Position numbers and translations under genes: made by a program. A stretch of 53,302 nt of DNA from Acanthaster planci (taxonomy: Eukaryota > Echinodermata > Asteroidea > Valvatida > Acanthasteridae). The DNA is taken from NCBI RefSeq assembly GCF_001949145.1, contig NW_019091369.1, positions 3,193,548 to 3,246,849 on the forward strand. The letters are read 5' to 3'. Positions 33,569 to 44,204 of the stretch are shown piece by piece; positions within the stretch are counted from its first letter, which is position 1; each line of letters starts with the position of its first letter. Below the pieces are notes generated by a model that did no database searches, was not told the DNA's origin, and saw only the letters and a list, made by a program, of their open reading frames with translations.

Positions 33569-35599
33569 TTGTTTATTTACCTGGTGCAGTTATATGTAAA
33601 TCAACTAAACTAGGTTTTCTTGGGGGAGGGGATTCTTTTTTTTGGGGGGTGGAAGGAGTTAATGTATGTAAGATGTTGCAGTTAACTAACTACTGGTAGT
33701 CAGTGTTGCCAAAATTACATGTATGTATTGATTCATTAGTCTACAGCAGTGGATTTGGATTCTGGTGATTAATAGACAATGGATCTCTGAAATCAATTGC
33801 AACTTTTTTGCCAATATCTGATACCATTAATGTTGCATTTATAATAAGCGATATATATGTAGTACCATGCTATAATGTACATGTACATGTACTTCACATA
33901 AAATTTGATAAATAATATATATGTTTAATTACATTTTGCTCATTGATGGATATTCTTTTTTTCTTCATCGTTAGATTGACAGCAGTGTACGTACATGTAT
34001 ACACATAGGAAGTTGTTAATATAATTGTCATCACTTAGGTTTCCATCCTGAAAGCAAAATTTAACACAATACATTCAGATATGCATGTACCTTGGCTAGT
34101 ACTGACACACCATAAGTTTTGGCAATTGACTTATTTTAAGTTTGACCCACTGTACCGCCTTGCATTACAATGGGTCAAAATTCCTAATTAAATCTTGTGT
34201 CATTCATGTTCATGTATACGGTGCAGCTCTATCCATAAAATTGTACAGTGACTAAATCATGTATGTGAAGCATTGGAGTACTTTCTCTGTGATGCTGTTT
34301 CATGTACCATACAAGCTTGGTACATGTATGCACATACATGTACATGTTTGCGTATATCCACGTGAGTACTGATATCCTTCGTCGTTGCAACATTTTTAAG
34401 TCTTAATACATGCACTGCATTCATACATGTACAGTATGCCTTGGAATAACCACATGTGGAGAAGGGAATCAACATCTTTTGTGTATCATGAGTATTGGCA
34501 TTATACATGTAAATGTACATGTAGTACAACATACATGTACATGTACATATCACATTCAGTTTCTTAAGACGTGCAGCTGTGCAGGCGATGATAAATGAAA
34601 CATTGATTTCGTCTGCTGTCAGATGAAACTTGTGCTGTAAAACGTGAATAGTTGATTAATGCTTATGGAGTACACATTGCAAGTCAAAATATGTTGTACT
34701 ATAAGTTGTCTCCAATTGTAAACATACATGTATCATTCAGTGTATAAAGTGTTGTAGTCGTTTTTGTGATAAAGATACAAAGTTGTTTTTAATTCTGTGA
34801 ATGTGATTTTTTTTACTAGAGCAAATTTATTTGCTGTGAATTTTGTATACTGAATTGTGCATGTACATGTGTAGCCTGTACCTGTACATTGTGATTTGTG
34901 CTTTTGTTTTTCATAATCTGTGCATAGAAGGTCAAACTTCAACTAAATATTGACCTGGCATTTTACCAATACATGTATACCAGTAGGGCCTATGTGCACC
35001 TTCATTCACAGGATACATGTACATTCCCATTTACCTACATGTAAGAGACATCTGTGCCATATTTTTAAGTTTAATTGACTTGTGAAATTTGCAGTTGATT
35101 ATTTTTTTCCCAGGACCCAAAAAGATGCATTGGGAGTGAATGTGTAAATGATGTAAGATTTCCTCAGTGAATGACCACGAGTTATTCTGATACTACGTGC
35201 AAGAAAGACTATAAATGACTTCTCTTCGAAGTGTAGTCATTTAATAATAGTGCTAAAAATAGGCAGTTCAGTGCAGATAATCTTTAATTACACCTTCAGG
35301 CAGAGAGCATTCTCTGTAAATAAGGAAAATGATAATTTGATTTGCAGATTTGCAGAAACAGATTAAATTATTTTACCTGCTAATTTTATTTCTCCCCGAG
35401 ATTTCTATAAATACACTCTGTAATAAAGTTAAAGTATGTATGAATCTACTGTTAGCTATCGACAAAGTGTTAAAAACTTTTGGAAATGGTGGAAAACTTT
35501 TGCAGATAGTGAAATCTATGTGTCCTTCATGTGATGTTATTAAAGTTCAAGAAACAATATGCTGACAATTATGGCACCAGTACAGGTCTACATATAAAA

Positions 35600-35745
35600 A
35601 TCACCTTGGTAACCCACAACTTTGTCGATTGTACAAATCATCTCCTGAAGCTTGTATTTATAGGGTGATTTCACCTTGGTAGCTCACAACTTTGTCGATT
35701 GTACAAACCCTCTCGTGAAACTTGTATTAGGGTGATTTGTAGGAA
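35600..35745. repeat. Two tandem copies of a ~70-bp unit
   Basis: The block caccttggta, then cacaactttgtcgattgtac, then tctc.tgaa, then cttgtatt and agggtgattt occurs twice in a row (starting near 35603 and 35672). The copies differ by a few bases. Confidence 0.85.
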
Positions 35746-36646
35746 GTTAGGAAAATGTTGCAAATTAAAGTTGCATTTTTTTATCCTTCCTTTTTCAAGT
35801 AAAGAAATGAGTAAACCAAGAACCCTAGATGTGTGACGTCTGTGACAATGTGATGTTTGTGAAGTCATGATTACGTCATCAAAGTACCAAGCTACTGGTA
35901 TAGTGGTGATTTTTCCATTTCACACAGTAGAGTTCCTCTGATTGTCTTTAAACTTGGCGTGAAGTTGAATGCGTTCTGCAGTGCAGATATGGAATTGTGT
36001 CATGATGATGTCATCTGCTTACTTTTCATTAATTTTGGTAATTATTTTCCTATTATTACACTGTATCTTTTACAAGTTTTCTGGCTCTGTTCCAAGTCAG
36101 ATTAATTTGAAACTTTACTGGTATAAATTCCTTTGAGAGTAAAAGTATTCATTCAGTGATGTCATTTAATATGGATTGTTAAATTCTTTAACCGACCGTT
36201 ATTGATGCTTTACACATTTTTCCTTTCAGCCGGTCCAGCAAGAATGCTTGAGAAGATTTTTAAAAATGAAAAAAGACTTTTATTCCATGTTAAACAGATG
36301 CTTCTTAAGTTTTATTTTGTACTTGTTGGTCTCATGGAGTCTACAGGCTTCCTGATGTACTGTATGACTGAATCTAATGTTGTAGTGTCTAAGCGTATTT
36401 TTGGTAGAGCAAAGAGCCATACCTAGCCCCTACAGCTACCGGTTCATTGTATATTCACACCCATTTGTCAAAATTTGTCAAATTTTGTTTGATGGCTGTG
36501 CAACAGCAGGAAGATCTGTTTGTTTCTAAATATTAACTTGGTTCTCGTTCTCAACTTTCCCGCAGCTTGTACATGTAAGCTTGTTACCTGCTTATTAGCC
36601 TGACCATACTGGTAGGCCAGTAAACTGTATGGCACATGTACGTTAA

Positions 36647-36697
36647 CCCTAACAGTCCTCAGTCCTCCAACAGGTGAAGGATTGAGGACTGTTAGGG
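36647..36697. mobile_element. piggyBac-like MITE, copy B: 51-bp hairpin
   Basis: ccctaacagtcctcagtcct and, after about 11 bases, aggattgaggactgttaggg: inverted arms of about 20 bases with one or two mismatches, flanked by perfect TTAA at 36643-36646 and 36698-36701. It is almost nothing but the two ends joined, so a strong hairpin forms on either strand. Confidence 0.7.
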
Positions 36698-37581
36698 TTA
36701 ATTATGACAAGGCTATGTCTGAGTTAACTAGCTATGGCTAAGAATAATGCACTAAGTAACCAAAACAGACATGTTTTTATGTGCCAGCGATGGAAGCATC
36801 AGCATTACAGGGGGGGATAGCCAAAAGTTACTTGTAACGGCACATGATTCGGACATTCAGGTATTTGTTCTTATCTACTGATACATGTACATGTACAGCG
36901 TATATCACATTGTAAATTGATATCTATAAGTTGAGAATAGACGTACATGTACGTGTACTGTACTTTCCAATCAGAATTCCTAAAACAGGCATTGCATTCG
37001 GGAACATTTGACCGTAAGTGCGTGTAACTAATGCATAAATGTATACATGTACATGTACCACTATACCAGTACCTCTGGTTGCAAATTTTGCCAGTACACA
37101 GCCAGGGGAAAATTTAGCTTTGCTTGCTGGGTGAGGGGGGGTTGAAAAATTTAATTTAATCTCTAGGTTTTTATCCTTGTTGTAAAAGTACATACAAAAC
37201 AAGACCCTTAATTAGTCTGTGTTTTTGAGGGGACCTTTAAACTTACAATGTACAATGGAGACCCCACCTGCACTTGACAGCACTTTCCATTCTCTTCTAG
37301 CTAGCCAATGTTAGAATTGAAAGTTTCAGTGCTGTTGTTGCACATGTCTAGTACGTATATGTAAATAAATTTCCTCACAAAGAGGTTTTACACATGCACT
37401 TGTTTGTGTAGTTTCTGTCATGAAAAGGAATCTGCTTTTTTGAACTGTTTCAAAGAAAGTAATTATTGGTAAAGCATACACACATGGGAAAATAACCTTG
37501 GCTAGAAGATCTGTAGGTTATGTACGTGTGGCTTGACAAAACAGCTGTGCATTGTGCATATTCATGTTCTTTGATTTCTAG

Positions 37582-38601
37582 TTATTCAACCTTATTACTC
37601 CCAACTGTGGTCACTTGGAGGCTGTGTACAACTTGATTTGAACGTTTGCAGCAATTAAACAGACATAGCATTGTGATGCAGGCATGACGCAGTTGACTGT
37701 ATTTGAAACCATACAGGATGGGATTGATAGCAGAATTTATTGCTTCAAGGCAGGAGACAATTTGGGTAAGTACTTCAGCAATAACGTAATGATCGTCAAA
37801 CAAGTTGGAGTAAAGAATAAAATTAATGAGGAAGTGGCTAGGTAGCATTAACACGAAGAAAGCAGTAATTACCAGCAGAAGAGCACCGGTGATTTTCTTG
37901 TGAGCTCGCAGCAACTCTTGAGGAGGGCCCTGGATTCCTTGGTTCTCAAGATGCCTTGCGCCTTGCTTCAGATTAATCAGGATCCTTGCATACATGAAAG
38001 CTAATGAAATGCTTGGTATTATGAAGAAAAAGATGAAATGAAGGATGCCAGAAGTCACCACCCCGGGGTAGTTCTTCACTGCCGGTATCGTACAGTTATC
38101 TTGTATGTACGTTGTGATGTAGAAGATTGGAGTGTATGCCTCAACAAAAAATGGAACCAACCAAACAAAAAGTAGCATGATGATCAGTCGTCTCTTGGTG
38201 AAGAAGGTTGAATAATGCAGAGGCTTAATGATGCCAATGTAACGTTCGAAAGTTGCTAGAGTCAGTCCCAAAACTGAGTTTGCAAAAGATATTTGCTTGA
38301 GATACACAAACATGAAGAAGACCTTGAAATTGTAGATAAAGGATGGAGTGCAGTAGCCAAAAGTCCCTATCCCCCAACGATGAGCCTCCATAATGGTTGG
38401 TCCAAGAATACCTCGAATTCCGACAAAGGCATCAGCTACTGCCAGATTGAGGAGCATGTAGTTGGTGACATTGTGTAGTGCTTTGGTTTTCAATATTGTC
38501 AGGCACACCAAAACATTTCCACATAATCCAATGATGGCAGTGGGCACCTGGACCTTATGCAGTGTATACAAGGCTACATAGAAGTCCTCTCTTGTAGGCA
38601 T
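37582..38601 (-). CDS. Class A GPCR, array 2 copy 1
   Basis: Complete intronless receptor of 339 residues, not closely related to array 1. Landmarks: G28-N29 in TM1, L-A-V-A-D57 in TM2, C84 at TM3, E119-R120-Y121 (ERY in place of DRY), W147 in TM4, C170 in the second extracellular loop, P196 in TM5, a TM6 motif L-M-L-P254 in place of CWxP, and an intact N293-P-I-L-Y297. C317-C318 may be palmitoylated. No TM3 aspartate or TM7 lysine typical of aminergic receptors or opsins. Ligand unknown. The short N-terminus (about 18 residues) argues against a large-peptide or glycoprotein hormone receptor. A TATAAAAG box lies about 95-100 bases upstream. Confidence 0.92.
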   Translation of the reverse strand: MPTREDFYVALYTLHKVQVPTAIIGLCGNVLVCLTILKTKALHNVTNYMLLNLAVADAFVGIRGILGPTIMEAHRWGIGTFGYCTPSFIYNFKVFFMFVYLKQISFANSVLGLTLATFERYIGIIKPLHYSTFFTKRRLIIMLLFVWLVPFFVEAYTPIFYITTYIQDNCTIPAVKNYPGVVTSGILHFIFFFIIPSISLAFMYARILINLKQGARHLENQGIQGPPQELLRAHKKITGALLLVITAFFVLMLPSHFLINFILYSNLFDDHYVIAEVLTQIVSCLEAINSAINPILYGFKYSQLRHACITMLCLFNCCKRSNQVVHSLQVTTVGSNKVE

Positions 38602-38694
38602 GATTTGGTCAGGTTTTAGAATACTTAGACGTACATGTGCGTGAAGATATTTGTCACTTTTTTGGGTTCTGAATATTCCTAACAGGTGTGAGTG

Positions 38695-38702
38695 CTTTTA
38701 TA
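38695..38702 (-). promoter_or_regulatory. TATA box of GPCR array 2 copy 1
   Basis: TATAAAAG followed by CAC on the minus strand, about 95 bases before the start codon. The same TATAAAAGCA-like motif is found upstream of array 2 copy 3, and a weaker one upstream of copy 4, which supports function. Confidence 0.6.
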
Positions 38703-38719
38703 CGGGAAAATGCTGTCCA

Positions 38720-39683
38720 ACAAGCACTCTTTCCTGATGAATTACCGGTATGATTCTGAAAGCGCAGTTGCTTAAGGTGTAAAAATAGTCTGTTTAATGC
38801 AGTTTGCCTTGATTCTGTTGAAATTAACTTTTCACAGTGCATCCTAAGACAGTTATCACTTGTATTCCACTGTGAGTGAACACTTCATTTGTTTTCTGAT
38901 TTGAGATTTGGATGGCGGTGTAATAATTGACAAATTGAGGATAATTCTACATTAGTAGCAAACAGACATGCAAGTGCTGTATATATTGTCACCATTTTCA
39001 AGAAGAGACAAAAGTCTCACTAGAGAGTTAAAAACCAGGTTTCAAGAAATCTGTCCCTTCATGAAAGAAGTGATCTTAATGACACAAAACTACAAAATCA
39101 TATCTGTAGAAATAAAGTAAAATTGTTTGTTTTATAAACAAGAACTTTTTCTGTTCATGAAAGTGCTAAAACTTGTGTCACTTTTATCTTTTTGTAAAAC
39201 CGGCATGCACAGTGTTAGTAACTTATATGTACATGTACATACTTTACCATTGTTTGTGCCAGGTACAGAATTGTTATGGTTGAAAATCTGATAAGTGGGG
39301 CAGGGGGACATGGGAAAGATTTCAGCTACATGTGCATACATTGTACGTGTAGGCTCAAGCCAGAGCAAGCTCTCAGTATAGGTTTAGCACTTATCAAATC
39401 ACATACTGTACATTGGCAAAGGGTAAACCAAATTTTTAGGATTGAAATAAAGAGAAAAATGGAAACTGAACATGGAGTCTTCACGTCAGGTGGCTTAGAT
39501 AGGACAAGTAATGTAGAGTAAGCTTAGAGTTTGGATATCACGGAGGATAAACCAGTAACTGTTTCTAGCGTGTAAATCAATAGAAAGGAAGATAAGCATT
39601 TTGGAATGTTTGAAACAAGGAAGGTGATCTACATGTAGATGAAAATCTACAGGTCATAGGTACAGAATAATCATGTTGTGTTT
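38720..39683. other. Interval between array 2 copy 1 and the pseudogene
   Basis: About 1 kb; no gene, only short ACATGT tracts (39228, 39630) and unremarkable AT-rich sequence. Confidence 0.5.
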
Positions 39684-40271
39684 TTAAAAGCATTTATTCC
39701 CCTGACAACTAGTGATAGTACTCACCTGAAGGCTTTGTCCAACTTGATTTGAATGTTTACAGTGATTAATGGACATTCGTGTACATGTACCATTGCAATA
39801 CAGGTACGACGCTATTGACCGTAATGAAACCATATAGGTAGGAATTGAATGCTGAATTATTATTTCCAGGCAGAAAATAATTTTAGAAATAACTTCAGTA
39901 ATAATGTAATGATCATCAAACAAATTGGAATAAAGCCTAAAGTTATTGAGGATGTGGCCACTGGCCAGGCAGCATTAATATGAAGAAAGCAGTAATTACC
40001 GGTAAGAAGAGAAAAGAATGGGTGACTTTCTTGTGAGCTTGCAGCAACTCTTGAGGTGGGCCGTGGATTCCTTGGTTCTCAAGATGCCTTGCGCCTTGCT
40101 TCAGATTAATAAGGATCTTCATATTCATGAAGGCCAATGCAGTGGATGGTATAAAGGTAAAGATGAAACTCAGAATACCTGAGGTTATAACCACAGGATA
40201 GTTCTTCAACGATGGTATCTTACAGTTATCTTGTATGTAAGTTGGGATGTAAAAGATTGGAGTGTAAGCCG
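39684..40271 (-). pseudogene. GPCR array 2 copy 2: truncated, frameshifted pseudogene
   Basis: Only the 3' half of a receptor remains. Homology begins abruptly at about 40271, in the region after TM4, and covers the second extracellular loop, TM5 (closest to copy 3: A-L-A-F-M-N-M-K), the G-P-P-Q-E-L-L loop, TM6 and TM7. A short duplication after TM6 (ggccagtggcca) shifts the frame, and a second shift falls just before TM7, so the NPxLY region is out of frame and changed. Single-codon loss in TM5. The upstream 5' half (TM1-TM4) is absent and replaced by unrelated sequence. No intact product is possible. Confidence 0.88.
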
Positions 40272-41319
40272 GCTTGGATGTACAATGTACACCATGCAGG
40301 TGTACAGGTGAGCTTGGATGCAGCTCCTAGTCTTTACTGAATGCCTTCCGATAGGTGAACAGTATGTTTTCAGTTCATAAACTTTAGGGTATTGCCATGA
40401 ACAATGAAAACATAGACTAAATATTTTGCTATAACAAAACAAGCAATCTTCAGTTCCAAATACAATGTACCCTACATGTACATTGTACATTACACAGTAT
40501 TCTGTAGAGCAGTACATGTCTGTGAAGCAGATGTTTTCCTTAGTGTACATGCCCTGTGCATGCATGCAAAACATTTTGATTGCAGATCCAACCTTAACTC
40601 CTACTTCTTGTGAAAGTCAACCACGAAAAAGGGAAACGTAGCGGTACTAAGAGCTTTTTCTTTTTAAATATTCAAAAGAAGTAAGTTAAGGTGTTCATTA
40701 CCTTTAGCCCCCTGTTCTTATGATAAACGAAGTCCACTTTTTCAAACTAACTGATATTTAGACCTTGAAGATCCATTTGTTTATCCTAGTATCTCTAGTT
40801 TAGGTAAATTTTGCCAGTATTTAAGCAAGAAAACCAAAATTTTCTTACCTGAGTTTGGCAAAAGACGACCACATCAAGCCATTTTGTTTCACGTCTGGCT
40901 ACCTGACCCAGCCATTGTGGATATAGGCCTAGGCCTATTAAATTGTATTAAAAAAAAGCTTCATCCAGGTCGAGGAACCAGACTACATTCACTATAATTC
41001 GTCTTCGTTTACTGCTCTTCATTGCGTCATTTACACTCTATCCCATAACTTCCCTCAAAACCAGAGCCCCGTCCTCTTTCTTTCTGATATGAGAGGCCAT
41101 CACGCCCAACTTATTAAGTTGTTTCAAAAAGGTGGACTTTGTTTCCTTAATAGGGGAACAGGGTGCTAAAGGTAATGAATGCCTAAGTTAAGTTGAAAGT
41201 AAACATTTACCTTTATGTGGTAGATATACATTACGTGTACATGTAGGCTACATAGAAAGGAAAAACCGAGTACCTTTGGGAGTTTTGTGAAACATGCAGT
41301 TGTTCCTCCTGATAACTAG
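40272..41319. other. Interval between pseudogene and array 2 copy 3, mostly a TIR element
   Basis: Contains ACATGT/ACAATGTAC tracts near 40465-40500 and the inverted-repeat element 40685-41190. No gene. Confidence 0.55.
40685..41190. mobile_element. Non-autonomous DNA element with ~60-bp terminal inverted repeats
   Basis: The left end reads gtgttcattacctttagccc followed by cctgttc and gaagtccactttttcaaac; the right end read on the opposite strand gives cattcattacctttagcacc followed by ctgttcc and aagtccacctttttgaaac. Arms of about 60 bases with few mismatches enclose about 380 bases without coding capacity. A partial relative lies at 29655-29957, confirming a dispersed family. Superfamily not determined. 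Confidence 0.75.
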
Positions 41320-42306
41320 TTAAGTGGTCACTTGGATGCTATGAACTTGATTTGAACGGATGCATGGACATACCATTGTGATGCAAGATTGGCGTAGTTG
41401 ATTGTACTTGAAGCCATACAGGATGGGATTTACAGTAGAATTCAGCAATTCCAGCATCTTAACACTCTGGGTCAGTAACTCAGCGATAATGTAACGTTGA
41501 TTAAACAAGTTTGAGTACACGATGATGTTGGTAAGAATGTGGCTAGGTAACATTAGGATGAAGAAAGCTGCAACCACCAGCAGAAGAGATTTGGTGACTT
41601 TCTTGTGAGCTCGCAGCAACTCTTGAGGTGGGCCCTGGATTCCTTGGTTCTCAAGATGCCTTGCACCTTGCTTCAGATTAATTAGGATCTTCATATTCAT
41701 GAAGGCCAATGCAGTGGATGGTATAACAAAGGTAAAGATGAAACTCAGAATACCTGAAGTTATAACCACAGGATAGTTCTTCAACGATGGTATCTTACAG
41801 TTATCTTGTATGTAAGTTGGGATGTAGAAGATTGGAGTGTATGCCTCTGTCAGAAATGGAACCAACCAAACAAAAAGTAGCATGATGATCAGTCGTCTCT
41901 TGGTGAAGAAGGTTGAGTAATGCAGAGGCTTAATGATGCCAATGTAACGTTCGAAAGTTGCTAGAGTCAAACTAAAAACAGAGTTTGCAAAAGAAATTTT
42001 CTTGAGATACACAAACATGAAGAAGACCGTAAAATTGTAGATGAAGGATGGAGTGCAATAATCAAATTTACCAATCCTTCGACGATGAGTTTCCATAGTC
42101 GTTGGTCCCAGTATACTGTGAAATACTACAATGATATCAGCTACTGCCAGATTGAGGAGCATGTAGTTGGTGACATTGTGCAATGCTTTGGTTTTCAATA
42201 TCGTCAGGCACACCAAAACATTTCCACATAATCCAATGATGGCAGTGGGCACCTGGACCTTATGCACTATCCATAATACTGAATACAGCTCCTCCTTAGT
42301 AGGCAT
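41320..42306 (-). CDS. Class A GPCR, array 2 copy 3
   Basis: Complete intronless receptor of 328 residues. Same landmarks as copy 1: G28-N29, D57, C84, E119-R-Y121, N293-P-I-L-Y297; tail shorter and cysteine-poorer (C-P-C-I-R-S-N-Q-V). The first ~40 residues resemble copy 1 (M-P-T start, V-Q-V-P-T-A-I-I-G-L), the middle from TM3 to TM4 is identical in DNA to copy 4 over more than 150 bases, and TM5 resembles the pseudogene (A-L-A-F-M-N-M-K). This is a mosaic best explained by gene conversion. A TATAAAAG box lies about 140 bases upstream. Confidence 0.92.
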   Translation of the reverse strand: MPTKEELYSVLWIVHKVQVPTAIIGLCGNVLVCLTILKTKALHNVTNYMLLNLAVADIIVVFHSILGPTTMETHRRRIGKFDYCTPSFIYNFTVFFMFVYLKKISFANSVFSLTLATFERYIGIIKPLHYSTFFTKRRLIIMLLFVWLVPFLTEAYTPIFYIPTYIQDNCKIPSLKNYPVVITSGILSFIFTFVIPSTALAFMNMKILINLKQGARHLENQGIQGPPQELLRAHKKVTKSLLLVVAAFFILMLPSHILTNIIVYSNLFNQRYIIAELLTQSVKMLELLNSTVNPILYGFKYNQLRQSCITMVCPCIRSNQVHSIQVTT

Positions 42307-42444
42307 AATTTGTATCTTTAGTGTAGTTTAAGACACGAAAATGTACGAACGTGTACAAACACACTTCTGTACAATGTACATGTAAGTATTCAGCCCACTC
42401 AGTTTTTGGATGTTTCTCTGTACATTCGACACCTGTCTGGATTG

Positions 42445-42452
42445 CTTTTATA
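42445..42452 (-). promoter_or_regulatory. TATA box of GPCR array 2 copy 3
   Basis: TATAAAAGCA on the minus strand about 140 bases before the start codon, matching the element of copy 1. Confidence 0.6.
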
Positions 42453-42986
42453 CCGAAAGTCACATTGATGACAGACTCTTCTCCTTATTAAATGTAAAGA
42501 TCTGGAAGCTTGTTCTATGGAACTGCAGTTGTTTAACACAACGCTGCAAAAAAATTATTTTGACAGAACCTTAATAGTTCATTAAATGGTTATTACAGGG
42601 TTCAATATCCATGAAATACAATAAAAGGAGAATCTTTATTAGACAAAGAGCTGCTAAAACTGCGAAATCAAGTTTTAAAAGGATAAAGAAAAATTGGGAA
42701 ATAAAAGAATGATGTGTTAAAGAATGAAAACGAAAAAGCAAGAAAAAACCTCATTAAATTGCACTGACCTTGGGTGCTTACATCGGGGGGGGGGAACAGC
42801 CACCGTTGAGAGCAGATTTGAATGGAGGCAGAATAAAGTGGCCAAATCAAGCATTGGTTGTGTTTGACTCAGGTTATTGTAAAGTAAGGAGAATCTGTTA
42901 AAAACACCATTTTTAGAGATGACAGAGGTTCCTCACTGATACAACATTTCATCTTTAAGTGAATGAAGAGAAAAAGCTGCTATTAA

Positions 42987-43309
42987 CCCTAACAGTACGG
43001 GGCATTGTTTAGCTTAGAGTACTCAGTACTACAAAATATTACGTACGGTAACAATCTCAGCCTGAAGGACCTAGCGCTACAAATTACTACTTGTGGCTAG
43101 GTTACTTCCATTGTTACTCGTACAGAGAACAATGAAACCATGCATTCATAGTGCCACAGCACTGTATGGTACATTGTCTTCTCCATTGTAATTTATGGCT
43201 TCAGAGAATAATAATGTCATGTCTTCTTACGAGCGACAGGACTGAGTACTACATTTTACTACTAAGTACATGTACATGTAGTACTTTGTAGAATTTGGGA
43301 CTGTTGGGG
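42987..43309. mobile_element. piggyBac-like MITE, copy C (323 bp)
   Basis: Begins CCCTAACAGT and ends with the near-complement actgttgggg, flanked by TTAA at 42983-42986 and 43310-43313. Sub-terminal cagtact/actgagtactac blocks repeat inside. Same TTAA and CCCTAAC-type ends as copies A and B. Confidence 0.6.
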
Positions 43310-43635
43310 TTAAAAGTGGAAGTAACACACTGAAACAGGACATTATGTTAAGTTACTGTACTTTTGGTGCACCGACATGTACATGTACTATACGTGCACA
43401 CACGTACATTTTGGAAGAAGAATCTGTCAGTGGGTGTTGTGACTGGGTGAACCATCTGTCTGGTTAATGAAACACCTAAAATGCCTCATTAATGATGTTC
43501 GCCTTAAATCTGCTTCAATTTATACATGTAGTTGATAGCGCTTTCAGAGCAGACATCACATGGGAAAAGAGTCAGTACAGGTTGATAAACATCACTTCGG
43601 CAGTGTTTCCTACATATGGATACATATTTCATTCA

Positions 43636-43850
43636 GGTTGGCTAGAGTAGTTCTTTCCTCGCTTTCCACCTGTGGTCCCAGGTTCGATTCCTGGCCCATT
43701 CCACATGTGGATTAGGTTTTCAGTCCCTACCTGATTCCGTGGGTTTTACCTGGCCAGAATATTCCTCTGGGATTTTCCTCCCACCTCTAAAACTGTAACT
43801 GCTTCTCATTGTCACATGTCTGCATGTACAAGTTTCTTCAAGGCTTAGGA
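43636..43850 (+). mobile_element. tRNA-derived SINE
   Basis: The head carries an A-box-like tggctagagtag and a perfect B box ggttcgattcc about 45 bases later, the internal RNA polymerase III promoter of a tRNA. The body continues with the gggttttacctgg and ttttcctcccacctct blocks typical of invertebrate tRNA-SINEs. No CCA or full cloverleaf, so not a working tRNA gene. Confidence 0.7.
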
Positions 43851-44204
43851 GCTTATAGTGCCTAGGACGCTCAGTTGAGAAATCCATAATGTCATTATCA
43901 GAACTTAAAATACCAATACATTTAATAATATTGTCATAACTCCAGCATCCTACATGTATCATTCATTCCGAATCTGAATGAGCAGACTTTTATGTAAAAG
44001 TCAATGTCTATTTTGAGCACTTTCAAAAATGGATTGTAAGTTTTGTTTCTGTTCATTTTTGCCTTCAAAAGGAAGGAAGATTTTTATCAAACAATTCACA
44101 TGCAAACCCAGGAAAGCCCGGCTTGCTGATGAAGTTGTTGGTTGTTGTGCAAACTAAGGTGACCATAGAATGTCTTTAAATGACTTACCTGTACATGTCC
44201 ACAT

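Larger units (their letters stand above)
27000..37560. other. Long interval without a recognised gene
   Basis: About 10.5 kb. No reading frame matches a family I know. It contains a partial TIR element (29655-29957), a 15-bp tandem repeat (33217-33291), a two-copy ~70-bp repeat (35600-35745), a minimal piggyBac-like hairpin (36647-36697) and many ACATGT palindromic tracts (33870, 34330, 34510-34550, 36880-36960, 37040). A short GC-richer open stretch at 33398-33568 is listed separately. 28600-28900 has more CpG and a possible first exon (ATG at 28870, donor at 28895), which I cannot extend. Confidence 0.5.
42307..44204. other. Interval between array 2 copies 3 and 4
   Basis: About 1.9 kb. 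Contains the TATA box of copy 3, a G10 run near 42785, a piggyBac-like MITE (42987-43309) and a SINE (43636-43850). No gene. Confidence 0.55.

Noticed and set aside
36202-36426. Frame of 74 codons after a good acceptor-like tttcctttcag
   Set aside because: AT-rich, no recognisable family, no partner exon of matching phase found; kept out of the features.
43636-43705. tRNA gene
   Set aside because: A and B boxes are present, but no full cloverleaf is evident and the body continues as a SINE.
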